Source of the DNA: Streptosporangiaceae bacterium
GTDB lineage: Bacteria; Actinomycetota; Actinomycetes; Streptosporangiales; Streptosporangiaceae
Assembly: GCA_025964695.1 (NCBI GenBank)
Contig: JAOPYK010000002.1
Coordinates: forward strand, 1 to 64,000
Direction of reading: 5' to 3'
Length of the DNA: 64,000 bases
Below are positions 1 through 10,896 of the stretch, piece by piece. The translations under genes and the position numbers were made by a program. Every line of letters begins with the position of its first letter. Position 1 is the first letter of the stretch. The notes beneath the pieces were generated by a model. It had not been told where the DNA came from, did no database searches, and was given only the letters and a program-made list of their open reading frames with translations.

Positions 1-2
1 CC

Positions 3-530
3 TCCTCCAAAGCATCTAGCGTCATCCATGCCTGCAAGAAGAAGACCACCGGCGCCCTACGCGTCATCGCCGCCGGGAAAAGCTGCGCAACTGGCGAGAC
101 CGCCCTGCAGTGGAACACAGCGGGACCGGGCGGCCCGGCCGGTCCTGCGGGCCCGACTTCCGGGATCGCCATCGAAGCTCCCGCGTACACCGACCTTGGG
201 TCCAATTCTTCGGCCACGTACAAGCTGAATCTGCCGAGCGGCAAGTACATCCTCAACGGAATGGTCATGGTCGCCCCTCCCACCGGAGCTCCAAGCATGG
301 CCAAGGACACCGAGGTCCGCTGCACGTTCGTCGATGGTCTCGCCGCCGGGTTCTGGGGGGCGGCCTACCTGTCGGTCGGCCAGGTCGTGGGCACGTCGTC
401 CATTACGGGATATTCCACCAGCGGCACCAACGCCGGCGTCCACTGCTCAGTTTTCAGCGGCGGCCCCGTGCGGGTGCGGGCGTCAGTCACGGCCATCCCG
501 GTGACGAATCTGGCTACCTCCACCAACTGA
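3..530 (+). CDS. Collagen-like repeat protein, C-terminal part (5' end outside window)
   Basis: The reading frame is open from the left edge to the stop at 528-530, so only about 175 C-terminal residues are seen. They begin with a Cys/Lys-rich stretch (HACKKKTTGALRVIAAGKSC) of the kind that precedes collagen-like segments in actinobacterial surface or secreted proteins. A short Gly-Pro-Ala run follows (GPGGPAGPAGP) and then a beta-rich C-terminal domain of about 125 residues with two cysteines. The start codon and any signal peptide lie upstream of the window. The exact function is unknown; a structural or secreted role is inferred from composition only. Confidence 0.7.
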   Translation, partial: SSKASSVIHACKKKTTGALRVIAAGKSCATGETALQWNTAGPGGPAGPAGPTSGIAIEAPAYTDLGSNSSATYKLNLPSGKYILNGMVMVAPPTGAPSMAKDTEVRCTFVDGLAAGFWGAAYLSVGQVVGTSSITGYSTSGTNAGVHCSVFSGGPVRVRASVTAIPVTNLATSTN

Positions 531-862
531 CCCAGCCCGGGACCTCTGCGCCCCGTACTGGCCTCAAGCCCGTTCCCGCCGTCGTGGGGAACGCACCGAC
601 GTGGTCAGCCGAGGCCGGGTCGAGATCACCACCCGCACCGTGGACGGTCACGCCGTCCTCACCGTCACCAACACCGGTCCCCTCGTATCGCCGGAAGCCG
701 TGCGTCGCCTCGAACGCGATGGACTCGTGACGTCGTTGGTGCGCAGGGCATGTGCAGCGATCTCCTCTGGTGAGATGTGCCACCGCGGGGACGGCCGGTG
801 GTTCGCCGATTCCGGTCGTACTGGGAGAATTGCTTGCGTAGCTCGAAGGATGAGGAGAACTC
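531..862. other. Intergenic stretch between collagen-like gene and ManD-type gene
   Basis: About 330 bases with no intact gene. Apart from the histidine-kinase relic near 601-710, I see only the ribosome-binding sequence GAGGAG near 852-857 that serves the next gene. No clear terminator hairpin or consensus promoter was recognised. Confidence 0.5.
601..730 (+). pseudogene. Relic of a sensor histidine kinase ATPase domain
   Basis: In the frame starting at 601, roughly 35 residues (GRVEITTRTVDGHAVLTVTN, then TGPLVSPEAVRRL) look like the strand-turn-strand around the N/G1 boxes of an OmpR-type histidine kinase HATPase_c domain. Neither the dimerisation/phosphoacceptor part upstream nor the G2 box downstream is present, and the similarity stops near 710. 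No intact kinase or response regulator is adjacent. I read this as a decayed fragment rather than a gene. Confidence 0.5.
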
Positions 863-2158
863 GTGACCGAGCATGACGCCAACAGCTTGCTGGACGTGTC
901 GGGTGCGCTGCCGCAGGCGCAGCCGCCGTGGCGCGCACGCGACGCGTTGCGGATCACCGCGGTGCGGGCGATCGTTACGGCACCCGAGGGGTTGCCGCTG
1001 GTCGTCGTACGCGTCGACACGTCCGACGACGGGCTGTACGGGCTGGGCTGCGCGACGTTCACGCAACGGTACGCGGCTGTCGTGGCGGCGCTCGAGGAGC
1101 ACGTGGCGCCGCTGGTGCTCGGCCGGCACCCTGCCGATATCGAGGACATCACCCGCCTGGTGCATTACTCGTCGTACTGGCGCAATGGTCCGGTGCTGAA
1201 CAACGCGCTGTCCGGGGTGGACCAGGCGCTGTGGGACATCGCGGGCAAGCGGGCCGGGATGCCGGTCTACGAGTTGCTCGGCGGGCGCAGCAGGTCGGCC
1301 GTCGAGGTGTACTCGCACGCGGCGGGGGCGGCGATCGAGGAGACGCTCGCGCAGGCGGAGGAGCTCATCTCCAAGGGGTACCGCAACGTACGGCTGCAGG
1401 TCGGCGGTCCCGGGCTGGGCACGTACGGTGCGCCGGGAACGCGGGGCGGCTATCCGCGCTCGCCGCATCCGGACGGGTGGGACGTCGAGCAGTACCTGCG
1501 AGACGTGCCACGGCTGTTCGAGGCGGCCCGCGAGCGGCTCGGCGACGGCGTCAACCTGATGCACGACGTGCACAGCCGACTCACCCCCAAGCAGGCCGTC
1601 GTGCTCGCGCGGGCCCTGGAGCCCTACCACCTCTCGTTCCTGGAGGACGTGATCGCGCCCGAGCTCTACGACCGGTTGCCCGAGGTACGCGCCGCCTCGC
1701 CCGTCCCGATCGCCGTCGGCGAGCAGATCGGCTCGGTGACCGACGCGGCCCGGCTCATCCGCGACGGCGGCATCGACCTGGTGCGCCTGCACACCTCGTC
1801 GGTCGGCGGTCTCACCCCGACCCGCAAGCTCGTGGCGCTGGCCGAGCTGATCGGCGTGCGGACCGCCTTCCACTCGCCGGGCGACATCTCGCCGGTCGGC
1901 GTCGCGGCCAACCTGGCCGTCGACGTCTCGACCCCGGCCTTCGGGTTCCAGGAGTCGCACACCTACAACGACGCGACGCACGAGGTCTTCCCCGGCACGC
2001 CGGTCGTGCGTGACGGGTACCTGACGGTGTCCCCCGACCCAGGTTGGGGAGTCGACCTCGATGAGAAGGCGGCGGCCCGGTTTCCGCCGACGAAGTTCCT
2101 GCACGAGCGGTGGTCGGCGCAGGTTCGTCGACCCGACGGCAGTCTGGAGGCCCCGTGA
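863..2158 (+). CDS. Enolase-superfamily sugar-acid dehydratase, ManD/RspA type
   Basis: A 431-residue member of the mandelate racemase/enolase superfamily, expected to dehydrate a six-carbon sugar acid such as D-mannonate or D-gluconate. The Mg ligands Asp235, Glu261 and Glu287 have the 26-residue spacing typical of ManD. The DVH motif supplies His237, and His337 (AFHSPG) and Glu364 (FQESH) complete the active site. GTG start with GAGGAG about 6 bases upstream. The stop codon overlaps the GTG of the next gene, an NAD-dependent epimerase, and a lactonase follows, so the three look like one sugar-acid catabolic operon. ManD-family members range from efficient mannonate dehydratases to proteins of unknown role, so the substrate is not certain. 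Confidence 0.85.
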   Translation: MTEHDANSLLDVSGALPQAQPPWRARDALRITAVRAIVTAPEGLPLVVVRVDTSDDGLYGLGCATFTQRYAAVVAALEEHVAPLVLGRHPADIEDITRLVHYSSYWRNGPVLNNALSGVDQALWDIAGKRAGMPVYELLGGRSRSAVEVYSHAAGAAIEETLAQAEELISKGYRNVRLQVGGPGLGTYGAPGTRGGYPRSPHPDGWDVEQYLRDVPRLFEAARERLGDGVNLMHDVHSRLTPKQAVVLARALEPYHLSFLEDVIAPELYDRLPEVRAASPVPIAVGEQIGSVTDAARLIRDGGIDLVRLHTSSVGGLTPTRKLVALAELIGVRTAFHSPGDISPVGVAANLAVDVSTPAFGFQESHTYNDATHEVFPGTPVVRDGYLTVSPDPGWGVDLDEKAAARFPPTKFLHERWSAQVRRPDGSLEAP

Positions 2159-3045
2159 GCGGCATGGCATCGGCACGCGTCCTCGTCGCCGGCGCGGCGG
2201 GCCTGATCGGCCGGGCGGTCACCGACAACCTGCTCGCGCGCGGCGTCGCGGTCACCGCGCTGGTCCTGCACGACCCAGGCGACCTGGCCGCCGACCGAGT
2301 CGTCGTCGGTGACGCCGGCGACCCTGACGTGGTGAGTACGGGGCTCGCGGACGTCGAGGCCGTGGTGCACCTTGCCGCGATGCCGTCACCCAACCATGGC
2401 ACCGCACTCGAGGTGTTCGCCGGAAACACACAGGCGACCTTCGTGGTGCTCGAGGAGGCCGGAAAGGCGGGTGTACGCCGAGCCGTGATCGCGAGCAGCT
2501 ATTCGATTCTGGGCCTGCCCTGGTCGCCCAGGACGCTGCACCCCGCCTACCTGCCGCTCGACGAGCAACTGCCGTTGCAGATCGAGGACCCGTACGGCCT
2601 GTCGAAGCTGGTCGACGAGAAGACGGCGGAGATGATGAGCCGCCGGCACGGCATGGACATCGTGGCGCTGCGCTTCCCGTTCGTGTCCAACGAGCAGCGG
2701 CGGCACGACCGCTTGCAGGCCACCATCGCCGACCCTGTGGCGGGTGCGGCCGAGGTCTGGTCCTACCTGGATGTGCGCGACGCCGCCGAGGCGTGCCGGC
2801 TGGCGATCACCGTCCCGGTGCCGGGCTACCAAGCGGTCTTCGTCGCGGCCCCGCAGACGCTCGCGCCGTTCCTGACCGAGGAGCTCGTCGCCGCCTACCA
2901 CCCCCAGTCGGAACTGCGTCGCCGGATCCCCGGACGCGACGTGCCGATCGACCTCGGTGCGGCCGAGAAGCTGCTCGGCTTCCGGGCACAGCACCTCGTC
3001 GAACTCGACGTGCGGCCCTTGCCGGATACTCGGCTGTATGCCTGA
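2155..3045 (+). CDS. NAD(P)-dependent epimerase/dehydratase (extended SDR)
   Basis: A 296-residue protein with a near-N-terminal Rossmann motif (VAGAAGLIGRAV, the GxxGxxG variant) and a YxxxK active site (DPYGLSKLVDEK near residue 143). This is the layout of extended short-chain dehydrogenases acting on sugars or uronates. The GTG start at 2155 overlaps the upstream TGA and has GGAGG 4 bases upstream; an ATG at 2164 is the alternative. The neighbours suggest a sugar-acid or uronate oxidation role (uronate dehydrogenase-like), but that is inference from context. Confidence 0.82.
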   Translation: MSGMASARVLVAGAAGLIGRAVTDNLLARGVAVTALVLHDPGDLAADRVVVGDAGDPDVVSTGLADVEAVVHLAAMPSPNHGTALEVFAGNTQATFVVLEEAGKAGVRRAVIASSYSILGLPWSPRTLHPAYLPLDEQLPLQIEDPYGLSKLVDEKTAEMMSRRHGMDIVALRFPFVSNEQRRHDRLQATIADPVAGAAEVWSYLDVRDAAEACRLAITVPVPGYQAVFVAAPQTLAPFLTEELVAAYHPQSELRRRIPGRDVPIDLGAAEKLLGFRAQHLVELDVRPLPDTRLYA

Positions 3046-3152
3046 CCGGTCTGCCGCCGACGTCGTCAAGCACGCCGACAAGACGGCTACGGTGAGCACC
3101 ATGGACGGCGAATGGGGGCGCGGATCGCGACCCTGTTAAAGGAGTTGGCTTG

Positions 3153-4169
3153 ATGACCGATCGCCTCGTGTGCGTCGGCAGCTATACCGAGGAGTCCGGT
3201 GCGAACGGAGCGGGGATCAGCGCCTACTGGCAGGACGCGGTCACCGGCGACCTGACGCCGTGCGGATCGCTGCGCCTGCCGTCCCCCTCCTGGCTCGAGT
3301 GGCACCCGGCACGTCCCGTGCTCTACGCCGCCAACGAGGTCGACGCCGGCTCGGTGACCGCCCTGGCCGTGGACGAGCGCGGCGCCCTGACCGTGCTGGG
3401 CTCCGAGCCGACCGGAGGCGCCACGCCCTGCCACCTGGCGATCACCGCAGACGCCCGCCACCTGCTCGCGGCGAACTACGGCAGCGGCAGCGTCACGGTG
3501 TTCGCGCTGGATGAGGACGGCAGGATCACCGCGCGTACCGACCTCGTCGAGCACACGGGCAGCGGCCCGGTCACCGACCGCCAGGAAGGACCGCACGCCC
3601 ACATGGTGGTGGTGGACGGCGCGCTGGTGACCGTCGTCGACCTCGGCAGCGACGAGATCCGCGGCTACCGGCTGACCGGCGACGGGCGGCTCATCGCCCA
3701 GGCGATCAGCCCGCTGCCGCCCGGCACCGGACCACGCCAGCTCGCCCGCGGCCGTGATCACGCGTACGTGGTCGGGGAACTGGCGGCCTCGCTCGTGATC
3801 GTCGACGAGACGGCGCCCGGCGTCTTCGTCCGGGTCGAGGAGGTGCGGGCATCGCACCGCGACGCGCGCAATCTGCCGGCCCAGCTCACGCTGTCGGCCG
3901 ACGGCCGTTACGCCTACCTCTCCAACCGCGGGCCCAATACCATCGCGGTGTTCTCCCTCGATGCCGCGGCTCCGGACAGGATCGGCGAGACTCCCGCCGG
4001 AGACGGCTGGCCGCGGCACTTCGCCATCAGCGGCCGGTGGCTGTACGTCGCGACACAGGACGGCGACGAGGTGGTCCAGTTCACCGTCGACCCGGTCACC
4101 GGCCTGCTCACCGAGCAGCGCCGGTACGCCGCAGGAAGCCCGACCTGCGTCGCTCCGCAGCCGGGCTGA
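3153..4169 (+). CDS. Lactonase, seven-bladed beta-propeller (YbhE/6-phosphogluconolactonase type)
   Basis: A 338-residue protein with repeated propeller-blade signatures (PCHLAITADARHLLAANYGS, LTLSADGRYAYLSNRGPNT and WPRHFAISGRWLYVATQ). These are characteristic of the family that includes YbhE lactonase and carboxy-muconate cyclases. The ATG at 3153 has GGAG 8 bases upstream; a TTG directly before it is possible. It lies 107 bases after the epimerase and on the same strand. Hydrolysis of the lactone made by that dehydrogenase is the natural reading. Whether the physiological substrate is phosphorylated cannot be told from sequence. Confidence 0.85.
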   Translation: MTDRLVCVGSYTEESGANGAGISAYWQDAVTGDLTPCGSLRLPSPSWLEWHPARPVLYAANEVDAGSVTALAVDERGALTVLGSEPTGGATPCHLAITADARHLLAANYGSGSVTVFALDEDGRITARTDLVEHTGSGPVTDRQEGPHAHMVVVDGALVTVVDLGSDEIRGYRLTGDGRLIAQAISPLPPGTGPRQLARGRDHAYVVGELAASLVIVDETAPGVFVRVEEVRASHRDARNLPAQLTLSADGRYAYLSNRGPNTIAVFSLDAAAPDRIGETPAGDGWPRHFAISGRWLYVATQDGDEVVQFTVDPVTGLLTEQRRYAAGSPTCVAPQPG

Positions 4170-4321
4170 ACCGCTTGGCACTCAGACCCAGCGATTCTTG
4201 GGGACTCTTTGATCGACGAAACGGAGTCCTCTGCCTCCGTTCAGTGAGAATCTGTCAGTACGGGGTATTTGCTTCCTGGATATGTACTGCCGCAAAGGGG
4301 CTTGCCGAGCGAGGTGTGCGG

Positions 4322-5596
4322 ATGCCGGTGTGGCGGCTGCGTGACTTTCACGCCGAGGACTTGGACCAGGCCATCCAGCTGTGGGACCAGAGCCGCGGCT
4401 CCGCCGAGCCGGTGTTCACGGTGGCCGAGGTGATGGCGGCGGCCCGGGCGAGCCATCCAGCGGTGGTGGCCGCGGTCGGGGACGAACTGGTGGGCATGGC
4501 GGTGGCGCAGACGCAGGGCGAGCGCGCCTGGGTGCTGCTGGTGGCGTTGGGGGCACGGTGGCGCCACCGTGGCGTCGGCAGCGCCTTGCTCGCAGATCTG
4601 GAGCGGCGGCTACGGTCACTAGGGATCAGCCGGATCTCCGCGGTGCTGCCCGAGGGCGCTGTCGGGTCGGAGGCCTTCGGGAACTCCGGCTACGTCCGGC
4701 GCGACGGGCTGATCTATTACGAGCTGCTCGAGCCCCTCGGCCCCGACCAGACCAGCCTGCTCACCGAGCTGGGTGGTCGGTTGCTGCCCGGCGGGCTGTG
4801 GCAGGCCATGGCCGGGATGGATCGCGAGAAACAGATCATCGAACGCCGGATCGTGCTGCCACTGACCCACCCGGAGGTGGCCGAGCGGTACAGCGTGCGC
4901 CCGCCCAAGGCGGTCATCCTGTTCGGGCCGCCAGGGACGGGCAAGACCAGCTTCGCCAAGGCCGTCGCCTCCCGGCTGGGATGGCCGTTCGTGGAGCTGT
5001 TCCCCTCCCGCCTGGCGTCGTCCGCGGCCGGCGGTCTGGCCGCCTCCTTGCGGGAGACCTTCGCCGAGCTGACCGAACTCGACGAGGTGGTGTTGTTCAT
5101 CGACGAAGTGGAAGAGATCGCCGGTGCGCGTACCGGTTCGGCGGACAGCACGGCACACGGGGTGACCAACGAGCTGCTCAAGCTGATCCCGGCCTTCCGG
5201 GAGCACGATCGCCGGCTGTTGGTCTGCGCCACCAACTCGGTGCGCTCCCTGGACTCGGCCTTCCTGCGTCCCGGCCGCTTCGACTACATCATCCCGATCG
5301 TCCCACCGGACGCACCGGCACGCCGGGCCGTCTGGGAACGCTACCTCGGCCCGGTTAGCGACGAGGTCGACCTCGACCAGGTCGTGGCATCCAGCGAACT
5401 GTTCACCCCCGCCGACATCGAGTTCGCCGCCCGCAAGGGCGCGCAGGCCGCCTTCGAACGCGAGGTACTCCACCACCAGGGCCGGCCGGCGAGCACCGAG
5501 GACTACCTGGCGGCCATCGTCGACACCCGCCCTACCCTCACCCCCGACGTCCTGACCGAATTCGAGCAGGACAACGAGCTCTACACCAGACTCTGA
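4322..5596 (+). CDS. GNAT acetyltransferase fused to AAA+ ATPase
   Basis: A 424-residue two-domain protein. Residues 1-140 resemble a GNAT acetyltransferase, with the acetyl-CoA loop in GARWRHRGVGSALLADLERR. From about residue 160 there is an AAA+ module with Walker A GPPGTGKT near residue 202, Walker B VVLFIDEVEE near 257, a sensor-1 Asn (CATNSVRSLD) and an arginine-finger-like RPGRFD. The fusion suggests ATP-driven remodelling coupled to acetylation of a protein partner, but no substrate is evident. ATG 4322 was chosen as the first Met of the GNAT fold; a GTG at 4316 is also in frame. It stands alone between the lactonase and a convergent UvrA-like gene. Confidence 0.8.
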   Translation: MPVWRLRDFHAEDLDQAIQLWDQSRGSAEPVFTVAEVMAAARASHPAVVAAVGDELVGMAVAQTQGERAWVLLVALGARWRHRGVGSALLADLERRLRSLGISRISAVLPEGAVGSEAFGNSGYVRRDGLIYYELLEPLGPDQTSLLTELGGRLLPGGLWQAMAGMDREKQIIERRIVLPLTHPEVAERYSVRPPKAVILFGPPGTGKTSFAKAVASRLGWPFVELFPSRLASSAAGGLAASLRETFAELTELDEVVLFIDEVEEIAGARTGSADSTAHGVTNELLKLIPAFREHDRRLLVCATNSVRSLDSAFLRPGRFDYIIPIVPPDAPARRAVWERYLGPVSDEVDLDQVVASSELFTPADIEFAARKGAQAAFEREVLHHQGRPASTEDYLAAIVDTRPTLTPDVLTEFEQDNELYTRL

Positions 5597-5617
5597 CGGG
5601 GTGCCGTTTCGTCATCC

Positions 5618-7885
<2,268 letters not shown>

Positions 7886-7903
7886 GCTTCTCCCCCTCGG
7901 AAC

Positions 7904-7934
7904 GTCAGCACCATGAATATCAGGATGGTCTGAC
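7904..7934 (-). promoter_or_regulatory. Candidate operator upstream of the UvrA-like gene
   Basis: Arms GTCAGCACCAT and ATGGTCTGAC are complementary except for one unpaired base, around a 10-base centre. They lie 19-49 bases upstream of the UvrA-like start codon, in a position suited to a repressor site. The cognate regulator is not visible nearby. Confidence 0.35.
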
Positions 7935-8051
7935 AATGCCGCATGATCCATCGAATGGTGACATTTAGCGGCGGAGCGGGGCGGGGCAGGTAGATGACTT
8001 CGCCGGCAGGCGAGTTACGTCGCCTCAGCACTCAAGGAGGTCCGCCTGGGC

Positions 8052-8089
8052 CCGTGCCGGCGCCCGGAGCAACACGAGCGCCGGCACGG
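8052..8089 (-). terminator. Hairpin terminator after the GH16 gene
   Basis: A perfect 12-base stem (arm CCGTGCCGGCGC) with a 14-base loop begins 5 bases after the GH16 stop codon. There is no T-run, as is usual for strong GC-rich actinobacterial terminators. Confidence 0.75.
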
Positions 8090-8093
8090 TGTC

Positions 8094-9344
8094 TCAACTG
8101 GGGAGGTTCCACTTCTGGTTGGCGCCACCACTGCAGTCCCAGATCTGCAACCGGGTGCCGTTGGCCGAACTGACCCCGGTGGCATCCAGGCACCGGCCCG
8201 ACTGCGGATTCACCAGCGACCCGCCAGAACCCGCCTGCCACTTCTGCGCACCCGAACCATTGCAGTCATACAACTGCACCAGCGAACCGTTCGCCGTACC
8301 ACCCGAAGCGACGTCCATGCACTTGCCCAGCGCCCGCAACGATCCATCCGAGGCGACCGACCAGCTCTGCGCCGCCGTACCGTTGCAGTCGTAGAGCTGC
8401 ACCGCCGCGCCGTTCGCGGTGCTCGCCGCGGCCACGTCAACGCACTTCCCGCCATACCCCGTGATCTGCCCCGTACCGCCACCGGTGGTGACGTGCACGT
8501 AGTCGATGACGAGATTCTGGGGGAAGACCGTGCTGCCGTCGGGATCGCCGGGCCAGTACCCTCCGACGGCGAGGTTCATGATCAGGTAGAAGGGATGGTC
8601 GAATACCCAGCGGTTGCCGTTGGTGTCCGCCGGGGTTTTCGTCCCGTAGACATTTCCGTCGACGGAGAACTTCACCGAGTTGGGCGCCCAGTCCACCGCG
8701 AAGGTGTGGAAGGCGTCGTAGAAGTTCTGCCCGCCCGGCAGGGTGTAACCGGCACCGATGCCACCGGAGCCGGAGTAGCCGGGGCCGTGCAGGGTGCCAT
8801 GCACCGTGCCCGGTTCGAAGCCGACGTTCTCCATGGTGTCGATCTCGCCGCTGGTCGGCCAGCCGACGCTGCCGATGTCATTGCCGAGCATCCAGAAAGC
8901 CGGCCACATGCCCTGCCCCTTCGGCAGCTTCATCCGGGCCTCGAAGTGCCCGTAGGCCTGGGTGAAGGTGCCCGCGGTGGAGAACCGGGCGGAGGTGTAC
9001 TGACAGGTCCCGTACCAGCAGTTGTAGTTACCCGGGTTGTCGCGGCGCGCGGTGATGACCAGGTTTCCCTGGCCGTCCAGAGCAGCGTTGTGGGTGCCGC
9101 TGGTGTAGTACTGGCGTTCGTGGTTGTTGACGTTGTCCCCGGTCTCCGGGTGCCACTTGCTCAGATCGATGCTACTGCCCGCGGGGCCGTTGAAGTCGTC
9201 GGTGAAGGTGGCGGTGGCGGCGGCCGCCGCCGGAACGGCCGCGTGAGCGGTGGCCGCGGTGACGGCGCCGCTCAGGCCGGCGAGCAGCATGGAGGCCAGG
9301 ATCAGCCGTACGCCGCGTCGTGGGCGAGGTGGTGCTGTGGACAT
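8094..9344 (-). CDS. Secreted GH16 beta-glucanase with ricin-type lectin module
   Basis: A 416-residue secreted enzyme. A Tat/Sec-like signal peptide (RRGVRLILASMLLAGLSGAV) is followed by a GH16 catalytic domain with the diagnostic GEIDTMENVG motif, whose two Glu act as nucleophile and acid/base. A C-terminal ricin B/CBM13 module of about 125 residues carries three QxW-type repeats. GH16 enzymes of this kind cut beta-1,3-glucans. ATG 9344 has AAAGGTGA upstream. Only 31 bases separate it from the chitinase gene, so the two probably share a transcript. The lectin-coding DNA is about 94% identical to that of the chitinase gene. Confidence 0.92.
   Translation of the reverse strand: MSTAPPRPRRGVRLILASMLLAGLSGAVTAATAHAAVPAAAAATATFTDDFNGPAGSSIDLSKWHPETGDNVNNHERQYYTSGTHNAALDGQGNLVITARRDNPGNYNCWYGTCQYTSARFSTAGTFTQAYGHFEARMKLPKGQGMWPAFWMLGNDIGSVGWPTSGEIDTMENVGFEPGTVHGTLHGPGYSGSGGIGAGYTLPGGQNFYDAFHTFAVDWAPNSVKFSVDGNVYGTKTPADTNGNRWVFDHPFYLIMNLAVGGYWPGDPDGSTVFPQNLVIDYVHVTTGGGTGQITGYGGKCVDVAAASTANGAAVQLYDCNGTAAQSWSVASDGSLRALGKCMDVASGGTANGSLVQLYDCNGSGAQKWQAGSGGSLVNPQSGRCLDATGVSSANGTRLQIWDCSGGANQKWNLPS
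8098..8468. repeat. 371-bp direct repeat, copy 1 (lectin module of GH16)
   Basis: Matches 9380-9750 without any gap at a constant offset of 1282 bases. I count about 23 mismatches by eye, roughly 94% identity. It encodes the ricin/CBM13 domain. Confidence 0.9.
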
Positions 9345-9375
9345 GGTTTCACCTTTCACGTGGCAGGGGTTGGTA

Positions 9376-10785
9376 CTAGCTGGGGAGGTTCCACTTCTGG
9401 TTGGCGCCACCGCTGCAGTCCCAGATCTGCAACCGGGTGCCGTTGGCCGAACTGACCCCGGTGGCATCCAGGCACCGGCCCGACTGCGGATTGACCAGCG
9501 ACCCGCCGGTGCCCGCCTGCCACTTCTGCGCCCCCGTGCCGTTGCAGTCATACAGCTGCACGAGCGAACCGTTCGCCGTACCGCCCGAGGCGATGTCCAT
9601 GCACTTGCCCAGCGCGCGCAACGACGTATCCGAGGCGACCGTCCAGCTCTGCGCCGCCGTACCGTTGCAGTCGTAGAGTTGCACCGCCGCGCCGTTCGCG
9701 GTGCTCGCCGCGGCTACGTCGACGCACTTCCCGCCATACCCGGTGATCTGGCCGGTCGGAGAGCCCGTGCCGCCGCCGCTGCCAGTGATGGCGTTGAAGG
9801 TGCGGGCGAACTGATAGGCGCTCTGTGGGGTCCCGCTGCACGTATCGGAGAGGGTGCCGTTGGTAGCGCACGCCTTGTCGCGGCCGAGGGACCAGAAGGA
9901 GAGCTCCTGGATGCCGTGGCTGGCGGCGAAGCTCTCCAGCGTCGAGGCGTTGGCGGTGGTGAAGACCTCGTTGGTGGAGTCGTTCACCCCGATCATGGGC
10001 GTGTTGCCCTCCATGGCCCACAGCTGGTCGGACGTCTTCGAGGTCCAGATGTTGCCGAGCTGACCGTGCAGCGCGTTGGCGGCGTTGATGGCGGCCTGGC
10101 CCATGTCCATGGACGGCCCGTAATCCATGGTCATGATGTTGACCAGGCTGACGTCGAGCCCGCGGCTGTGGGCGTTGTTGAGGAGGCTGAGTGAGTTCGA
10201 CCCGAGGCCGGTCGGATCGACCGGGAGGGTGTAGTCGATGGCGAGGTGCTTGCCCGCGGCGGCGTACTGCTGCTGGAGCGCGGCGAGTGCCTGGTTCCGG
10301 CGATCGTTGGCGGCCGTGTCGTTGAGAGCCGCGCCCTCGATGTCCAGGTCGATCCGGGTGAGGTTGAGGGTGTCGACGACCTTCTTGTACTGAGCCTGCA
10401 GCGTGGACACCGAGCCGCAGGCCTGGCCGATCTCGGTACCTGAGGCACCGCCGAAGGAGACGATGACGTCGCCGCCGGAGGCGCGCAGGTTGTTGATCGC
10501 GCTCTGCCAGCCGGCGTCGTCGACGGAGGTCGTGCCGTTCCAGTTGGCGTTGCAGCCCCCTCCGCTGAGGACGAAGGCGAGCGTGTAGTACTTCAGCCCG
10601 GTGGCGGCCTGGGCGTTGGCCATCGCAGAGGTGGACCCCCAGGTCTCGACGTACGGGGCGGCGAAGTGGGCGGGGAAACCGGGCCCGGGGTTGACCGAGG
10701 CGCCGGCGGCCGGGCCGAGGCCGACCAGCAGTCCGGTGAGCGGGATCGCGGCTGCGATGAGGCTCTTCAGGCGGGAGCGGGACAT
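9376..10785 (-). CDS. Secreted GH18 chitinase with ricin-type lectin module
   Basis: A 469-residue protein with a signal peptide (about residues 1-28), a GH18 barrel and a C-terminal ricin/CBM13 domain joined by a Gly-Ser linker. The catalytic strand reads TRIDLDIEGA, which keeps the DxDxE core with the proton-donor Glu. MTMDYG supplies the second GH18 signature (MxMDY). ATG 10785 follows AGGAGG. It should hydrolyse chitin; the lectin module probably tethers it to insoluble polysaccharide. It lies between the GH30 and GH16 genes on the same strand and is probably cotranscribed with GH16. Confidence 0.92.
   Translation of the reverse strand: MSRSRLKSLIAAAIPLTGLLVGLGPAAGASVNPGPGFPAHFAAPYVETWGSTSAMANAQAATGLKYYTLAFVLSGGGCNANWNGTTSVDDAGWQSAINNLRASGGDVIVSFGGASGTEIGQACGSVSTLQAQYKKVVDTLNLTRIDLDIEGAALNDTAANDRRNQALAALQQQYAAAGKHLAIDYTLPVDPTGLGSNSLSLLNNAHSRGLDVSLVNIMTMDYGPSMDMGQAAINAANALHGQLGNIWTSKTSDQLWAMEGNTPMIGVNDSTNEVFTTANASTLESFAASHGIQELSFWSLGRDKACATNGTLSDTCSGTPQSAYQFARTFNAITGSGGGTGSPTGQITGYGGKCVDVAAASTANGAAVQLYDCNGTAAQSWTVASDTSLRALGKCMDIASGGTANGSLVQLYDCNGTGAQKWQAGTGGSLVNPQSGRCLDATGVSSANGTRLQIWDCSGGANQKWNLPS
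9380..9750. repeat. 371-bp direct repeat, copy 2 (lectin module of GH18)
   Basis: Second copy of the repeat at 8098-8468, in the same orientation. A third, clearly more diverged lectin-coding copy lies at about 10911-11275 in the GH30 gene. The high DNA identity, extending to silent positions, points to recent duplication or gene conversion. Confidence 0.9.
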
Positions 10786-10844
10786 GGATGTCCTCCTGGC
10801 GGAGTGTCATGCGAGATGCGGGGGGCATGCGGGGTCGCCGGGCA

Positions 10845-10874
10845 GGCCGTACGGCGGCGTGCCGCCGTACGGCC
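10845..10874 (-). terminator. Hairpin terminator after the GH30 gene
   Basis: Perfect 14-base arms (GGCCGTACGGCGGC and its complement) with a 2-base centre lie 23 bases past the GH30 stop. This would separate GH30 transcription, at least partly, from the GH18-GH16 pair downstream. Confidence 0.75.
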
Positions 10875-10896
10875 GGGTTCGGGGGTCAGCGGGGAG

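Noticed and set aside
665-2176. 503-codon frame antisense to the ManD-type gene
   Set aside because: Composition is Arg/Val/Asp-rich without motifs, while the plus strand encodes an intact enolase-superfamily enzyme.
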